Source: an uncultured Gemmatimonadota bacterium (GTDB taxonomy: Bacteria > Gemmatimonadota > Gemmatimonadetes > Gemmatimonadales > GWC2-71-9). Taken from it: a stretch of DNA of 7,133 nt. The stretch spans positions 1 through 7,133 of the forward strand of contig CALGOK010000009.1 in NCBI GenBank assembly GCA_937961295.1, given 5' to 3'. Positions 1-5,570 of this stretch are shown piece by piece. Every line of letters begins with the position of its first letter. The stretch's first letter is position 1. Both the position numbers and the translations under genes were made by a program. The notes beneath the pieces were generated by a model. The model was not told where the DNA came from, made no database searches, and worked only from the letters and a program-made list of their open reading frames with translations.

Positions 1-363
1 GACTATAGCCCGCAGAATGTCGGCCAGGTTTTCGCCAAAAAAGGCGGTCACCCCCTGGGAGCCAATCAGATAAAACAGGCCGCCAATGAGAATAGTCAAG
101 ATCAGGGAGACAATCTGGTTATCGGTCCGAGATGAGACAAACAGGCCGATGGCGGTATAGGCGGCGGCCAGCAGCAGGGCGGCCAGATAGCCGCCAAAGA
201 CCGGGCCCCAATCCAGGTTACCCAGCAATGAGACGGTGATCGGCAAAAAGATGGTCAGGGCCAGGGCGGCCACAACCAGCCCCATCACCCCCAGAAATTT
301 CCCCAGCACCAGTTGCCAGACGCGGGTTGGCAGCGTCAGCAGCATCTCCAGCGTGCCGCTGCC
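1..363 (-). other. ABC-2 type transporter permease fragment (GldF-like), lower-GC segment
   Basis: Read on the minus strand in the frame described for the hybrid gene, this segment encodes SGTLEMLLTLPTRVWQLVLG and then three transmembrane helices. Families such as GldF/NosY-type ABC-2 permeases carry a very similar (S)GTLE-LLLTLP cytoplasmic loop followed by LGK and membrane helices, so the family call is fairly secure. The ATPase partner and the first half of the permease are absent. Codon use differs from all other genes here: TTT, ATT, TAT, TCA and TTG are common, and GC is about 58% over bases 1-300, against about 67-75% in lines sampled elsewhere in the window. The style recalls Chloroflexota-like permeases, but that is only an impression. 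Confidence 0.7.
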
Positions 364-1002
364 TTCGCTCGTGGCCTCGCGGGCGAAGCCGTCGGATCGC
401 ACCACGCGCCGGACGGTGCCCGACATGGTGCCGCCAGTGGAGCTCGGTCCCATCTCCATCGAGACCACGACGGTGTCGATCCCTTCGATGACGTAATCGT
501 CCCCGATCATCCCGCTCACCCGCCAGTGGGCCATGCCCGTCGTCTGCACACCCTCCGCGGCCATGGCCGAATCGACGGCAAGGGTGTCGCTCCAGGAAAG
601 GCCGACGTAGAGCGAGTCGGGAAGATCGCTCGTGACATGCTCCAGCACCTCGGCAAGCAGCCCGAACCCCATGTCGGCCGTGGAGTCGGTTGATTCGACC
701 CCGGCGTGCACCCCTTGGATCGTCGTCCACGACATCTCGATCCCGGAACGGATCGTGAACATGCTCCCGAGCATCGGATTCGACGACGAGATCTCGGCAG
801 TGTCGACGCGCAACGTGAACACCTTGCCATCCGTGGTGTCGCGGGACATCACCGAAAGGCGGCCGGTGATCGAGAGCACCTGCTGCATGCTCGCTCCGCC
901 GAGGGCCGACATGTCGATGTCCTGGTCCTGGTGCATCTCGAACCGGTAGCGCAGGGTGTCCTGCGCCGGGGCGACGGCGAGGAGGAGGGCGAGGGCCAGC
1001 AT
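1..1002 (-). CDS. In-frame hybrid: signal-peptide protein (N-terminal two thirds) joined to ABC-2 permease C-terminal part; 3' end cut by window
   Basis: The frame opens with ATG at 1002-1000, preceded by a GGAG Shine-Dalgarno about 7 bases upstream, and stays open for 334 codons to base 1 without a stop. Residues 1-14 (MLALALLLAVAPAQ) look like a short signal peptide with cleavage near Ala-Gln. Residues 15 to about 213 are a hydrophilic, beta-rich exported domain that I do not recognise. From about residue 214 (GSGTLEMLLTLP) the protein reads as the C-terminal half of an ABC-2/GldF-like permease. It has the segment VWQLVLGKFLG and three hydrophobic helices at about 237-260, 268-290 and 297-316. 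The gene lies 32 bases downstream of the glycosyltransferase on the same strand, so the exported part belongs to that operon. A signal-peptide protein running into the middle of a permease is not a known architecture, and base composition changes at the join, so I suspect a chimera. The true C-terminus of the exported protein and the N-terminus of the permease are both missing. Confidence 0.75.
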   Translation of the reverse strand, partial: MLALALLLAVAPAQDTLRYRFEMHQDQDIDMSALGGASMQQVLSITGRLSVMSRDTTDGKVFTLRVDTAEISSSNPMLGSMFTIRSGIEMSWTTIQGVHAGVESTDSTADMGFGLLAEVLEHVTSDLPDSLYVGLSWSDTLAVDSAMAAEGVQTTGMAHWRVSGMIGDDYVIEGIDTVVVSMEMGPSSTGGTMSGTVRRVVRSDGFAREATSEGSGTLEMLLTLPTRVWQLVLGKFLGVMGLVVAALALTIFLPITVSLLGNLDWGPVFGGYLAALLLAAAYTAIGLFVSSRTDNQIVSLILTILIGGLFYLIGSQGVTAFFGENLADILRAIV

Positions 1003-1034
1003 GGTGACTCCGGGGGGAAGGGGATGCCGGAAAT

Positions 1035-2189
1035 CTAGCCGCTGGAGCTGCCGTACATCCGGCCGCGCCACTCCACCCGGCGGCGGCCGCGCAGGGTGGA
1101 GCGGATGGTGATCCAGAGCGCCATCGCCGCACCGAGCGGGTAGCCGAGGGCGTACCACGGCGGGATCTGCATCCCGAACGAGATCAGCGCCCAGAACACC
1201 AGCGAGCAGCCAACGGCCACCAGCATCGCGGGCATGGCGACGCCCAGTGCGAGCAACACCGGCGGCAGCAGCCAGAAGAGAAACCCCAGCATCACCCCGA
1301 ACGGTGCCAGCGCCTGCAGCATGGCACTGTCCCCGGCCGACTGGCGCGCGCCGATGTAGAGGTTCTTGGACCACCCCTCCACCATCTCGCCGAGCGAGCG
1401 GTACATCCGCGTGGCGAGAAGCGTCTCGCCGTAGTGCATTCGCAACCGGCGACCCTGCCGGAAGAAGTGCTGGGCGAGCGCGAGATCCTCGACCACCTCG
1501 CCCTGCACCGCGGCGTGACCACCCGCGGCGTCGTACGCCGAGCGATCGACCATGATGAACTGGCCGTTGGCCACCAGCTGGTCGGTGCGGGTGGCGCGGT
1601 TGACGCCCTGCGGCGGATAGCGGAGCCCCAGCAGCACCCAGATCTGCGGCATCACCAGCCGCTCCCAGAAGGTGCGGCAGTGCTGGCGCGAGGTGAGGGT
1701 GAGCATTGCCGCCTCCTCCTGCCGCAGCGCGCCGACCGCGTGGCCGAGCAGCGCCGGCTGGTGGGTGGTGTCGGCATCGGTGAAGAGGAGGATCTCGCCG
1801 GTGGCGGCGCCGGCGCCCTGGTGACATGCCCACGGCTTGCCGTACCACCCCGCCGGCAACTCGGCGCCGCGCACCAGCCGGACGCGCGGGTCGCGCCCGG
1901 CGATCGTCGCGACCTGTGCCGCGGTGTCGTCGGTGGAGCGATCGTCGACGACGATCAGCTCGAACGGGTGGTAGCCCGAGGCGAGGATCGAGTTGACGAC
2001 GGTGCGGATGGTGCCCGACTCATTGCGGGCCGGGATGATGACGGAGACGGGAGTCCCGGAGGCGTGCGGGGCGTCGGCGACGTCGGGCTTGCGGCCGGCG
2101 AGCCGTGGCAGCCCGGCGAAGGGCAGGGCCCAGGCGAGCCCCGGGAGCCAGGCCGGGAGGAGGCTCAGTGCCTCACCGGCGGGCGGCAA
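1035..2189 (-). CDS. Membrane-anchored family 2 glycosyltransferase (CrtQ/HpnB-like)
   Basis: 384 aa with a GT-A fold of glycosyltransferase family 2, which transfers a sugar from a nucleotide donor to a probably lipid or membrane acceptor. A hydrophobic stretch at residues 9-29 is followed by the nucleotide-binding start VSVIIPARNES (48-58), VVDDRSTDD (80-88), the GWYGKPWACHQG segment (114-125) and the metal-binding DAD at 138-140. The acceptor-side acidic motif EVVEDLALA is at 231-239 and the EGWSKN loop at 271-276. Three C-terminal membrane segments lie at about 296-316, 320-340 and 345-363, and the tail ends VEWRGRMYG. The GKPWACHQG and DAD-TTH patterns resemble hopanoid-associated HpnB and carotenoid CrtQ enzymes, but no hopanoid or carotenoid genes are in view, so the substrate is open. 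The start is a TTG at 2189-2187, overlapping the upstream gene by 17 bp. No good Shine-Dalgarno is visible, so translation may be coupled and the start is less certain than the family. Confidence 0.88.
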   Translation of the reverse strand: MPPAGEALSLLPAWLPGLAWALPFAGLPRLAGRKPDVADAPHASGTPVSVIIPARNESGTIRTVVNSILASGYHPFELIVVDDRSTDDTAAQVATIAGRDPRVRLVRGAELPAGWYGKPWACHQGAGAATGEILLFTDADTTHQPALLGHAVGALRQEEAAMLTLTSRQHCRTFWERLVMPQIWVLLGLRYPPQGVNRATRTDQLVANGQFIMVDRSAYDAAGGHAAVQGEVVEDLALAQHFFRQGRRLRMHYGETLLATRMYRSLGEMVEGWSKNLYIGARQSAGDSAMLQALAPFGVMLGFLFWLLPPVLLALGVAMPAMLVAVGCSLVFWALISFGMQIPPWYALGYPLGAAMALWITIRSTLRGRRRVEWRGRMYGSSSG

Positions 2190-2727
2190 TGGTGGCCAGT
2201 TCGCCCTCGAGCGCGGCCAGCTGGCGGGCGAAGTCCTCGGGCGACGCCTCGGTGAGCGCAGCGCTGTGCCGGTCGGTCATCATCAGCGAGGCGACGAGTG
2301 CGTCGGTGTAGCCCACCACCGCCTGGGCGATGCCGCGGTCGACGACGTTGCTGAGGCGGATGAACACCGCCACGGCACGGCGGGGCCGCATTGCCGCGAC
2401 GCCGGCGCCGATGTACTTGATGAGCAGCGCCCGGAGCTGCTGGATCTCCTCGACCACCTCGCCGGCGGCGAGCCCGCGCGCCGCGCCGGAGCGACCGTAG
2501 TGCTCCATCACGTGTTGCCAGACCACCTTGGCTTCGCGCCGCAACGGGCCTAGCATTTCGATCAGCGTGTCGATGACCAGCCGGAGCTCGCGCTCGACGA
2601 GCGCGGGGGGCATGTTGCCTGCGGCGGTGCGGTCGGCGAGCCACTCGGCCCACTCGGCGACCATCACGTCGCGGACGTCGGCAATCGCCTTGGCGGCGGC
2701 CAGCTGGGTCGAGTGGGACGAGCGCAA
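2173..2727 (-). CDS. Small all-helical protein resembling the RsbRD N-terminal (sensor-type) domain
   Basis: 184 aa if translation starts at the TTG at 2727-2725, which I prefer because a perfect GGAGG lies 7 bases upstream (2739-2735, minus strand). Longer versions would run antisense into the neighbouring carboxypeptidase gene. An ATG at 2664-2662 is a weaker option with no Shine-Dalgarno. The protein is predicted mostly helical. Residues 22-60 form one long amphipathic region, and 77-105 (from YGRSGAARGL, with EEIQQLRALLIKY) resemble the YG-x-x-R-x-x-G...LR pattern of the RsbRD N-terminal domain found in RsbT co-antagonists and some histidine kinases. A final helix region follows at about 120-150 (FIRLSNVVDRGIAQAV). 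No STAS, kinase or DNA-binding domain follows, so it would be a stand-alone sensory or scaffold domain. It is first in the minus-strand operon with the glycosyltransferase. The family call is by pattern only and is moderately sure. Confidence 0.7.
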   Translation of the reverse strand: MRSSHSTQLAAAKAIADVRDVMVAEWAEWLADRTAAGNMPPALVERELRLVIDTLIEMLGPLRREAKVVWQHVMEHYGRSGAARGLAAGEVVEEIQQLRALLIKYIGAGVAAMRPRRAVAVFIRLSNVVDRGIAQAVVGYTDALVASLMMTDRHSAALTEASPEDFARQLAALEGELATIAARR

Positions 2728-2773
2728 CGCTTCGCCTCCGGGTTCCGGACGATCAATCGTAACTGGAGCGCCG
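2728..2773. promoter_or_regulatory. 46-bp divergent intergenic region
   Basis: This short gap separates the TTG start of the minus-strand operon from the ATG of the plus-strand carboxypeptidase. It contains both Shine-Dalgarno sites (GGAGG on minus; GGAG at 2765-2768 on plus) and a locally AT-richer patch at about 2751-2764. On the minus strand TACGAT is a possible -10 box. No convincing -35 is visible. With so little room, the promoters of the two genes must lie partly inside each other's coding sequence, or one promoter region serves both. The exact promoter positions are inferred, not seen. Confidence 0.4.
2735..2739 (-). promoter_or_regulatory. Shine-Dalgarno GGAGG deciding a TTG start
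   Basis: Read on the minus strand, GGAGG is followed by a 7-base spacer (CGAAGCG) and then TTG at 2727-2725 in the frame of the RsbRD-like protein. This is the best ribosome-binding site near that gene and argues against the upstream in-frame ATG, which lies inside the divergent gene. Confidence 0.65.
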
Positions 2774-3733
2774 ATGCTTCCCAAGCCGATCCTCCCTCCC
2801 CGGCTCCGGCCGGGGGCCCGCGTGGCCCTGATCGCGCCGTCCGGGCCGCTGCTCGAGCGCGACGACCTGACCCGGGCGGTGGAACTGTGCGCCGCGATGG
2901 GCTTCGAGGGCACCATCGCCCCGAATGCCGACCAGGCCTACGGCTACCTCGCCGGTCGCGACGAGCAGCGACTCGCCGACCTGAACGCCGCCCTCGCCTC
3001 GCCCGACGTCGACGCGGTGTGGTGCATCCGCGGCGGCAACGGGATGAACCGGATCGTCAGCGGCGTGGACTTCGCGGGGTTTGCCCGCGCGCCCAAGCCG
3101 GTGATCGGCTACTCGGACATCACGGTGCTGCTGCTCGCCCTGTGGCAGCGCACCGGAGTGGTGACGTTTCACGGTCCGATCGCCCGCACGCCGATGCCGA
3201 ACTTCCAGCGCTGGCACTTCGACCGCGTGCTCTCCACCGTGAGCCCCGCCGGCCGGCTCGGTCGTCCCGCGCCGCCCTCCGACGTGCTGGTGCCGCGTTC
3301 CGGGCGGATCTTCACGCTGCAGGGCGGCACCGCGCGCGGCCCGCTGATCGGCGGCAACCTCACCCTGGTGCAGGCGCTACTCGGCACGCCGTACTTTCCC
3401 GACCTGCGCGGTGCGATCCTCTTCCTCGAGGACGTGGACGAGGATGTCTATCGTGTCGACCGGATGCTCGCGCACCTGAAGCTCGCCGGCGTGCTCGAGC
3501 ACCTCGCCGGAGTGATGATCGGGCGCTTCACCGAAATGTCGCAGGGCGGTGACAGCGGCGCGCTCGGCTTTGACGAGGTGCTGGCCACGCACTTCGGTCC
3601 GCTCGGCATCCCGGTGGCCGTGGGCTTCCCGTTCGGCCACATCGACGACCAGTGGACGCTGCCGGTGGGCGTCACCGCGGAGATGGATGCCGACGCCGGC
3701 GAGCTGACGATCGTCGAGGCGGCGGTGCGCTGA
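2774..3733 (+). CDS. LD-carboxypeptidase, peptidase family S66 (LdcA/MccF-like)
   Basis: 319 aa, close to the usual family length. Family S66 serine peptidases cleave the LD bond between meso-diaminopimelate and D-Ala in murein peptides during cell-wall recycling, or act on microcin-like peptides (MccF). The N-terminal domain carries ALIAPSGP (18-25), IRGGNGMNRI (85-94) and the nucleophile motif GYSDIT with Ser114. The C-terminal domain has GGNLTLVQALLGTPYF (193-208), the acidic catalytic residue Glu219 in LFLEDVDEDVYR, and the catalytic His289 in FPFGHIDDQWTLPVG, so the expected Ser-Glu-His triad is complete. There is no signal peptide, so it should be cytoplasmic. I chose the ATG at 2774 because a GGAG lies 5 bases upstream and it gives the family's normal N-terminus; in-frame upstream codons are antisense to the neighbouring gene. 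A small oddity is Asn89 where RGGYG is usual. Confidence 0.93.
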   Translation: MLPKPILPPRLRPGARVALIAPSGPLLERDDLTRAVELCAAMGFEGTIAPNADQAYGYLAGRDEQRLADLNAALASPDVDAVWCIRGGNGMNRIVSGVDFAGFARAPKPVIGYSDITVLLLALWQRTGVVTFHGPIARTPMPNFQRWHFDRVLSTVSPAGRLGRPAPPSDVLVPRSGRIFTLQGGTARGPLIGGNLTLVQALLGTPYFPDLRGAILFLEDVDEDVYRVDRMLAHLKLAGVLEHLAGVMIGRFTEMSQGGDSGALGFDEVLATHFGPLGIPVAVGFPFGHIDDQWTLPVGVTAEMDADAGELTIVEAAVR

Positions 3734-3738
3734 ACGGC

Positions 3739-3811
3739 GCGACAATGCGAGGGGCGAAGGGCGAGGGGCGAGCGCAGTCCGCCTTTCGCCCTTCGCCCCT
3801 CGCATTGTCGC
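3739..3811. repeat. Long heptad-based inverted repeat (copy 1), possible terminator hairpin
   Basis: A perfect 26-bp inverted repeat has arms at 3739-3764 and 3786-3811. The inner part can extend the RNA stem to 32 pairs (3739-3770 with 3780-3811) with two G-U pairs and a 9-base loop. The left arm opens with GCGACAAT and then runs in tandem heptads of the type GCGAGGG / GCGAAGG; the right arm is its complement. It begins 5 bases after the stop codon of the carboxypeptidase gene. There is no T-tract after the stem, so it is not a classic intrinsic terminator, though such a stable stem could still end transcription or protect the upstream mRNA 3' end. A second, related copy lies at 5451-5522. 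Confidence 0.9.
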
Positions 3812-3812
3812 C

Positions 3813-3818
3813 TATCTT
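3813..3818 (+). promoter_or_regulatory. Possible -10 box of a leaderless alpha/beta hydrolase promoter
   Basis: TATCTT matches four of six consensus -10 positions and ends 5 bases before the ATG at 3824, so transcription would start at about the A of the start codon. There is no Shine-Dalgarno between the hairpin end (3811) and the ATG. The -35 region would fall within the hairpin arm and has no clear match. This is an inference from spacing. Confidence 0.35.
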
Positions 3819-3823
3819 CCTGC

Positions 3824-4660
3824 ATGGCCACTCCCACGCTCACCCGGCACGTCCTCCCCGGCGCACTCGGCGACATCCTCGTCGACGTGCGGGCGGGATC
3901 GCGGGCGACTCCCCAGCCCGCGGTGCTGCTGGTGCACGGCTTCAAGGGATTCAAGGACTACGCCTTCCTGCCGGTGTTCGCCGAGCGGCTGGCTCGGTCG
4001 GGGTTCGCGGCGGTGACGGCATCGGTGAGCGGGTCGGGCGTCGACGAGCAGGGCGACTTCACCCTGCTCGACCGGTTCGCGCGCAACACCTACTCGCGCG
4101 AGCTCGATGACCTGCACGTCGTCGCTCGCGCGATGCTGGCCGGCGAGTTGGGATTCGTGCCGCCCACCAGCCTCGGCGTGGTGGGCCACTCGCGCGGTGG
4201 GGGGATGGCGCTGCTGCTGGCGCACGAGCTGCCCGCGGTGCGCGCGGTGGTGACCTGGAGCGGGGTGGGGAAGGCGCGCCGCCACACCGACGCCGAGCTG
4301 GAGGCGTGGCAGCGACTCGGCACGATCCAGGTGCTGCACCAACGCTTGCGGATCCGGTTGCCGCTCAGCTGGGAGGTCGCAGCTGACTGCCTGGCGCACG
4401 AGGAAACGCGCTTCAACATCGCCGAGGCGGCGCGCACGCTCGATCGGCCGTGGCTGCAGATCCACGGCACCGCCGACACCACGGTGCCGCTGGCCGAGGG
4501 CGAGGCGCTCGCAGCGGTGGCCGGGCCGGGTCATCAGTTCCTCGGCATCGCCGAGGCCGACCACACCTACGGGACGAAGCATCCGTGGGCCGGCAGCAGC
4601 GTCGATGCCGATGCGGTGTTCGAGGCGACCCTCGCGTTCCTTTCCCGTCACCTGAGCTGA
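3824..4660 (+). CDS. Alpha/beta hydrolase (dienelactone hydrolase/S33-like)
   Basis: 278 aa with the alpha/beta hydrolase fold; probably a cytoplasmic esterase or peptidase-like enzyme of unknown substrate. The oxyanion-hole segment LLVHGFKGFKDYAF is at 35-48. The nucleophile elbow is GHSRGGG with Ser123, the acid is Asp218 in IHGTADTTVP (213-222), and the base is His247 in EADHTYG (244-250), so the catalytic triad looks intact. The HGFKGFKD start and the SGSG turn near 69-72 are typical of a bacterial group of serine-hydrolase-type proteins annotated only as alpha/beta hydrolase. The cap region at about 150-200 is helical. The ATG lies only 12 bases after a long hairpin and has no Shine-Dalgarno, so the mRNA may be leaderless. 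The gene is first in a tight group with the zinc-ribbon and Nudix genes, which start 3 bases after its stop and in a 4-bp overlap respectively. Confidence 0.9.
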   Translation: MATPTLTRHVLPGALGDILVDVRAGSRATPQPAVLLVHGFKGFKDYAFLPVFAERLARSGFAAVTASVSGSGVDEQGDFTLLDRFARNTYSRELDDLHVVARAMLAGELGFVPPTSLGVVGHSRGGGMALLLAHELPAVRAVVTWSGVGKARRHTDAELEAWQRLGTIQVLHQRLRIRLPLSWEVAADCLAHEETRFNIAEAARTLDRPWLQIHGTADTTVPLAEGEALAAVAGPGHQFLGIAEADHTYGTKHPWAGSSVDADAVFEATLAFLSRHLS

Positions 4661-4663
4661 GCG

Positions 4664-4882
4664 ATGCCCCTCTTCGACTTCCGATGCACTGCCTGCGGCC
4701 GGGTGTTCGAGCGCCTGGTGCGCGGCGACAGCGTGGTGGCGTGCCCCGATTGTGGTGCGACCACGGCCGATCGATTGCTGGCGGTTCCTGCCCGGGCACA
4801 GGTGCGCGCCGCGAGCGGAGCGCCCGCAGCGTGCGATGCGCCGCCGCCGGGTGGATGCTGCGGCGGAGGATGCGCGATGTGA
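4664..4882 (+). CDS. FmdB-family small zinc-ribbon protein
   Basis: 72 aa. The N-terminus MPLFDFRCTACGRVFE with Cys8-x-x-Cys11 and then Cys27-Pro-Asp-Cys30 is the typical FmdB-type CxxC...CxxC zinc ribbon. Members of this family are named after a putative regulator of formamidase genes, but their biochemical role is mostly unknown. The C-terminal tail is Gly/Cys rich (GGCCGGGCAM), which is also common in the family and may bind a second metal. The gene starts 3 bases after the alpha/beta hydrolase stop, and its stop overlaps the start of the Nudix gene, so the three are probably one transcript. Only a weak Shine-Dalgarno is visible, which fits translational coupling. Confidence 0.88.
   Translation: MPLFDFRCTACGRVFERLVRGDSVVACPDCGATTADRLLAVPARAQVRAASGAPAACDAPPPGGCCGGGCAM
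4865..4869 (+). promoter_or_regulatory. Shine-Dalgarno GGAGG for the Nudix GTG start, inside the zinc-ribbon gene
   Basis: GGAGG sits 9 bases before the GTG at 4879 and is part of the codons for the Gly-rich tail of the upstream zinc-ribbon protein. It selects the GTG over the ATG at 4870, which it directly touches. Confidence 0.6.
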
Positions 4883-5448
4883 CCCGGCTGGAGCGATTGC
4901 TCGCGCGACTCGCCGAGCGACCGCCGCGGCACGTGAGCGATCCGGCGCGCCGGGAGGCGGCGGTCGCGCTGCTGCTGGTTCCCGATCCCGACCGCATCCT
5001 GCTGATCCGGCGCGCGACCCGGGATGGTGATCCGTGGTCGGGACAGATCGCGCTCCCGGGTGGCCGTCGCGATCCCGGTGATGCCGACCTGCTTGCCACC
5101 GCGCTTCGCGAGACCCACGAGGAGACCGGGATCGCGCTGGCCCCGGCACTGCTCCGCGCCACGCTCGACGACCTGGCACCGGTGACGCCGGTGCTGCCGC
5201 CGGTGCTGGTGCGACCGTTCGCGTTCCTGCTCGACCGCGAAGTGCCGATCGCGCCGAACCACGAGGTGGCCGCGGCGGAATGGGTGACCTTCGAGCAGCT
5301 GAGCGACCCGGTGATCCGCCGCCCGGCGGAGCTCGAGGTCCGCGGGGCGCCGCGGGTGGTGACCGGCTACCACCTCCCGGCGGGGCTGCTCTGGGGGATG
5401 ACCGAGCGGATCCTGACGCCGGTGATTGCGGGGTGGCAGGCGGCGTAA
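4879..5448 (+). CDS. Nudix hydrolase, CoA pyrophosphatase (NudL-like) type
   Basis: 189 aa. Nudix enzymes of this type split CoA or its derivatives into phosphopantetheine and 3',5'-ADP in a divalent-metal-dependent reaction. The core runs from AAVALLLVPDP (27-37) to the SGQIALPGGRRDPGD segment (54-68) and the Nudix helix LRETHEETGI (76-85). The metal-ligand Glu residues 78, 81 and 82 are present. SGQ-x-x-LPGG with Asp after it is the signature of the CoA-pyrophosphatase subgroup rather than of MutT, and the first Nudix Glu is replaced by Asp68. I chose the GTG at 4879, which overlaps the preceding TGA by 4 bp, because GGAGG at 4865-4869 lies 9 bases upstream. The ATG at 4870 abuts that GGAGG and is unlikely. 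A long hairpin begins 2 bases after the stop and may close the transcript. Confidence 0.9.
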   Translation: MTRLERLLARLAERPPRHVSDPARREAAVALLLVPDPDRILLIRRATRDGDPWSGQIALPGGRRDPGDADLLATALRETHEETGIALAPALLRATLDDLAPVTPVLPPVLVRPFAFLLDREVPIAPNHEVAAAEWVTFEQLSDPVIRRPAELEVRGAPRVVTGYHLPAGLLWGMTERILTPVIAGWQAA

Positions 5449-5450
5449 GG

Positions 5451-5522
5451 GCGACAGCGCGAGGGGCGAGGGGCGAAGGGCGCTTCCAGCCTCCCCTCGC
5501 CCCTCGCCCCTCGCCGTGTCGC
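5451..5522. repeat. Long heptad-based inverted repeat (copy 2), possible terminator hairpin
   Basis: Arms at 5451-5480 and 5493-5522 pair at 27 of 30 positions, with a 12-base loop. As in copy 1, the left arm opens with GCGACA and continues as tandem GCGAGGG / GCGAAGG-type heptads. The outer six pairs are GCGACA with TGTCGC. They are followed by two unpaired positions (GC facing CC-side bases at 5457-5458 and 5515-5516), exactly where copy 1 has a paired AT. It starts 2 bases after the Nudix stop codon and lies just before the promoter region of the di-haem gene. There is no T-tract. It may act as a terminator or boundary between the two transcripts, or be a dispersed repeat element. Confidence 0.88.
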
Positions 5523-5527
5523 GTCCC

Positions 5528-5556
5528 TTGACATTCGGAAGCCCAATTTATTGTTT
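5528..5556 (+). promoter_or_regulatory. Probable sigma-70-type promoter of the di-haem gene
   Basis: A perfect TTGACA is at 5528-5533. Possible -10 boxes are TATTGT at 5549-5554 (15-base spacer) and TTGTTT at 5551-5556 (17-base spacer); both are imperfect. Either would place the transcription start at or within a base or two of the ATG at 5562. The region 5544-5575 is strikingly AT-rich in a roughly 70% GC setting, which supports a promoter here. Confidence 0.6.
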
Positions 5557-5570
5557 TAGGTATGCCTAAA
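5555..5570. promoter_or_regulatory. Palindromic operator candidate over the start codon (DtxR/IdeR/MntR-like)
   Basis: TTTAGG at 5555-5560 and CCTAAA at 5565-5570 form perfect 6-bp arms around TATG, and the ATG of the di-haem gene (5562-5564) lies in the spacer. The TTAGG and CCTAA half-sites resemble those bound by metal-dependent repressors of the DtxR family. A repressor here would cover the -10 region and the probable transcription start. The assignment to a family is inference; no such regulator is in the window. Confidence 0.5.

Noticed and set aside
1..300. Recent horizontal transfer of an ABC transporter operon
   Set aside because: Only the C-terminal part of one permease is present, and it is joined in frame at a short shared sequence with no mobile element or repeat, which fits an assembly chimera better.
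218..1132. A 304-codon minus-strand frame
   Set aside because: Its product is Arg/His-rich and patternless, and it is a shadow of the frame starting at 1002, which has a signal peptide and a Shine-Dalgarno.
2528..2773. N-terminal extension of the LD-carboxypeptidase to an upstream ATG
   Set aside because: The extension is antisense to the RsbRD-like gene and has no family similarity; the ATG at 2774 has a Shine-Dalgarno and gives the normal family length.
3739..3811. CRISPR array suggested by repeated GCGAGGG units
   Set aside because: The units are contiguous heptads arranged as two inverted arms, with no spacers and no cas genes.
3739..3818. Classic intrinsic terminator
   Set aside because: The stem is far longer than usual and no run of T follows, so only a possible terminator role is stated.
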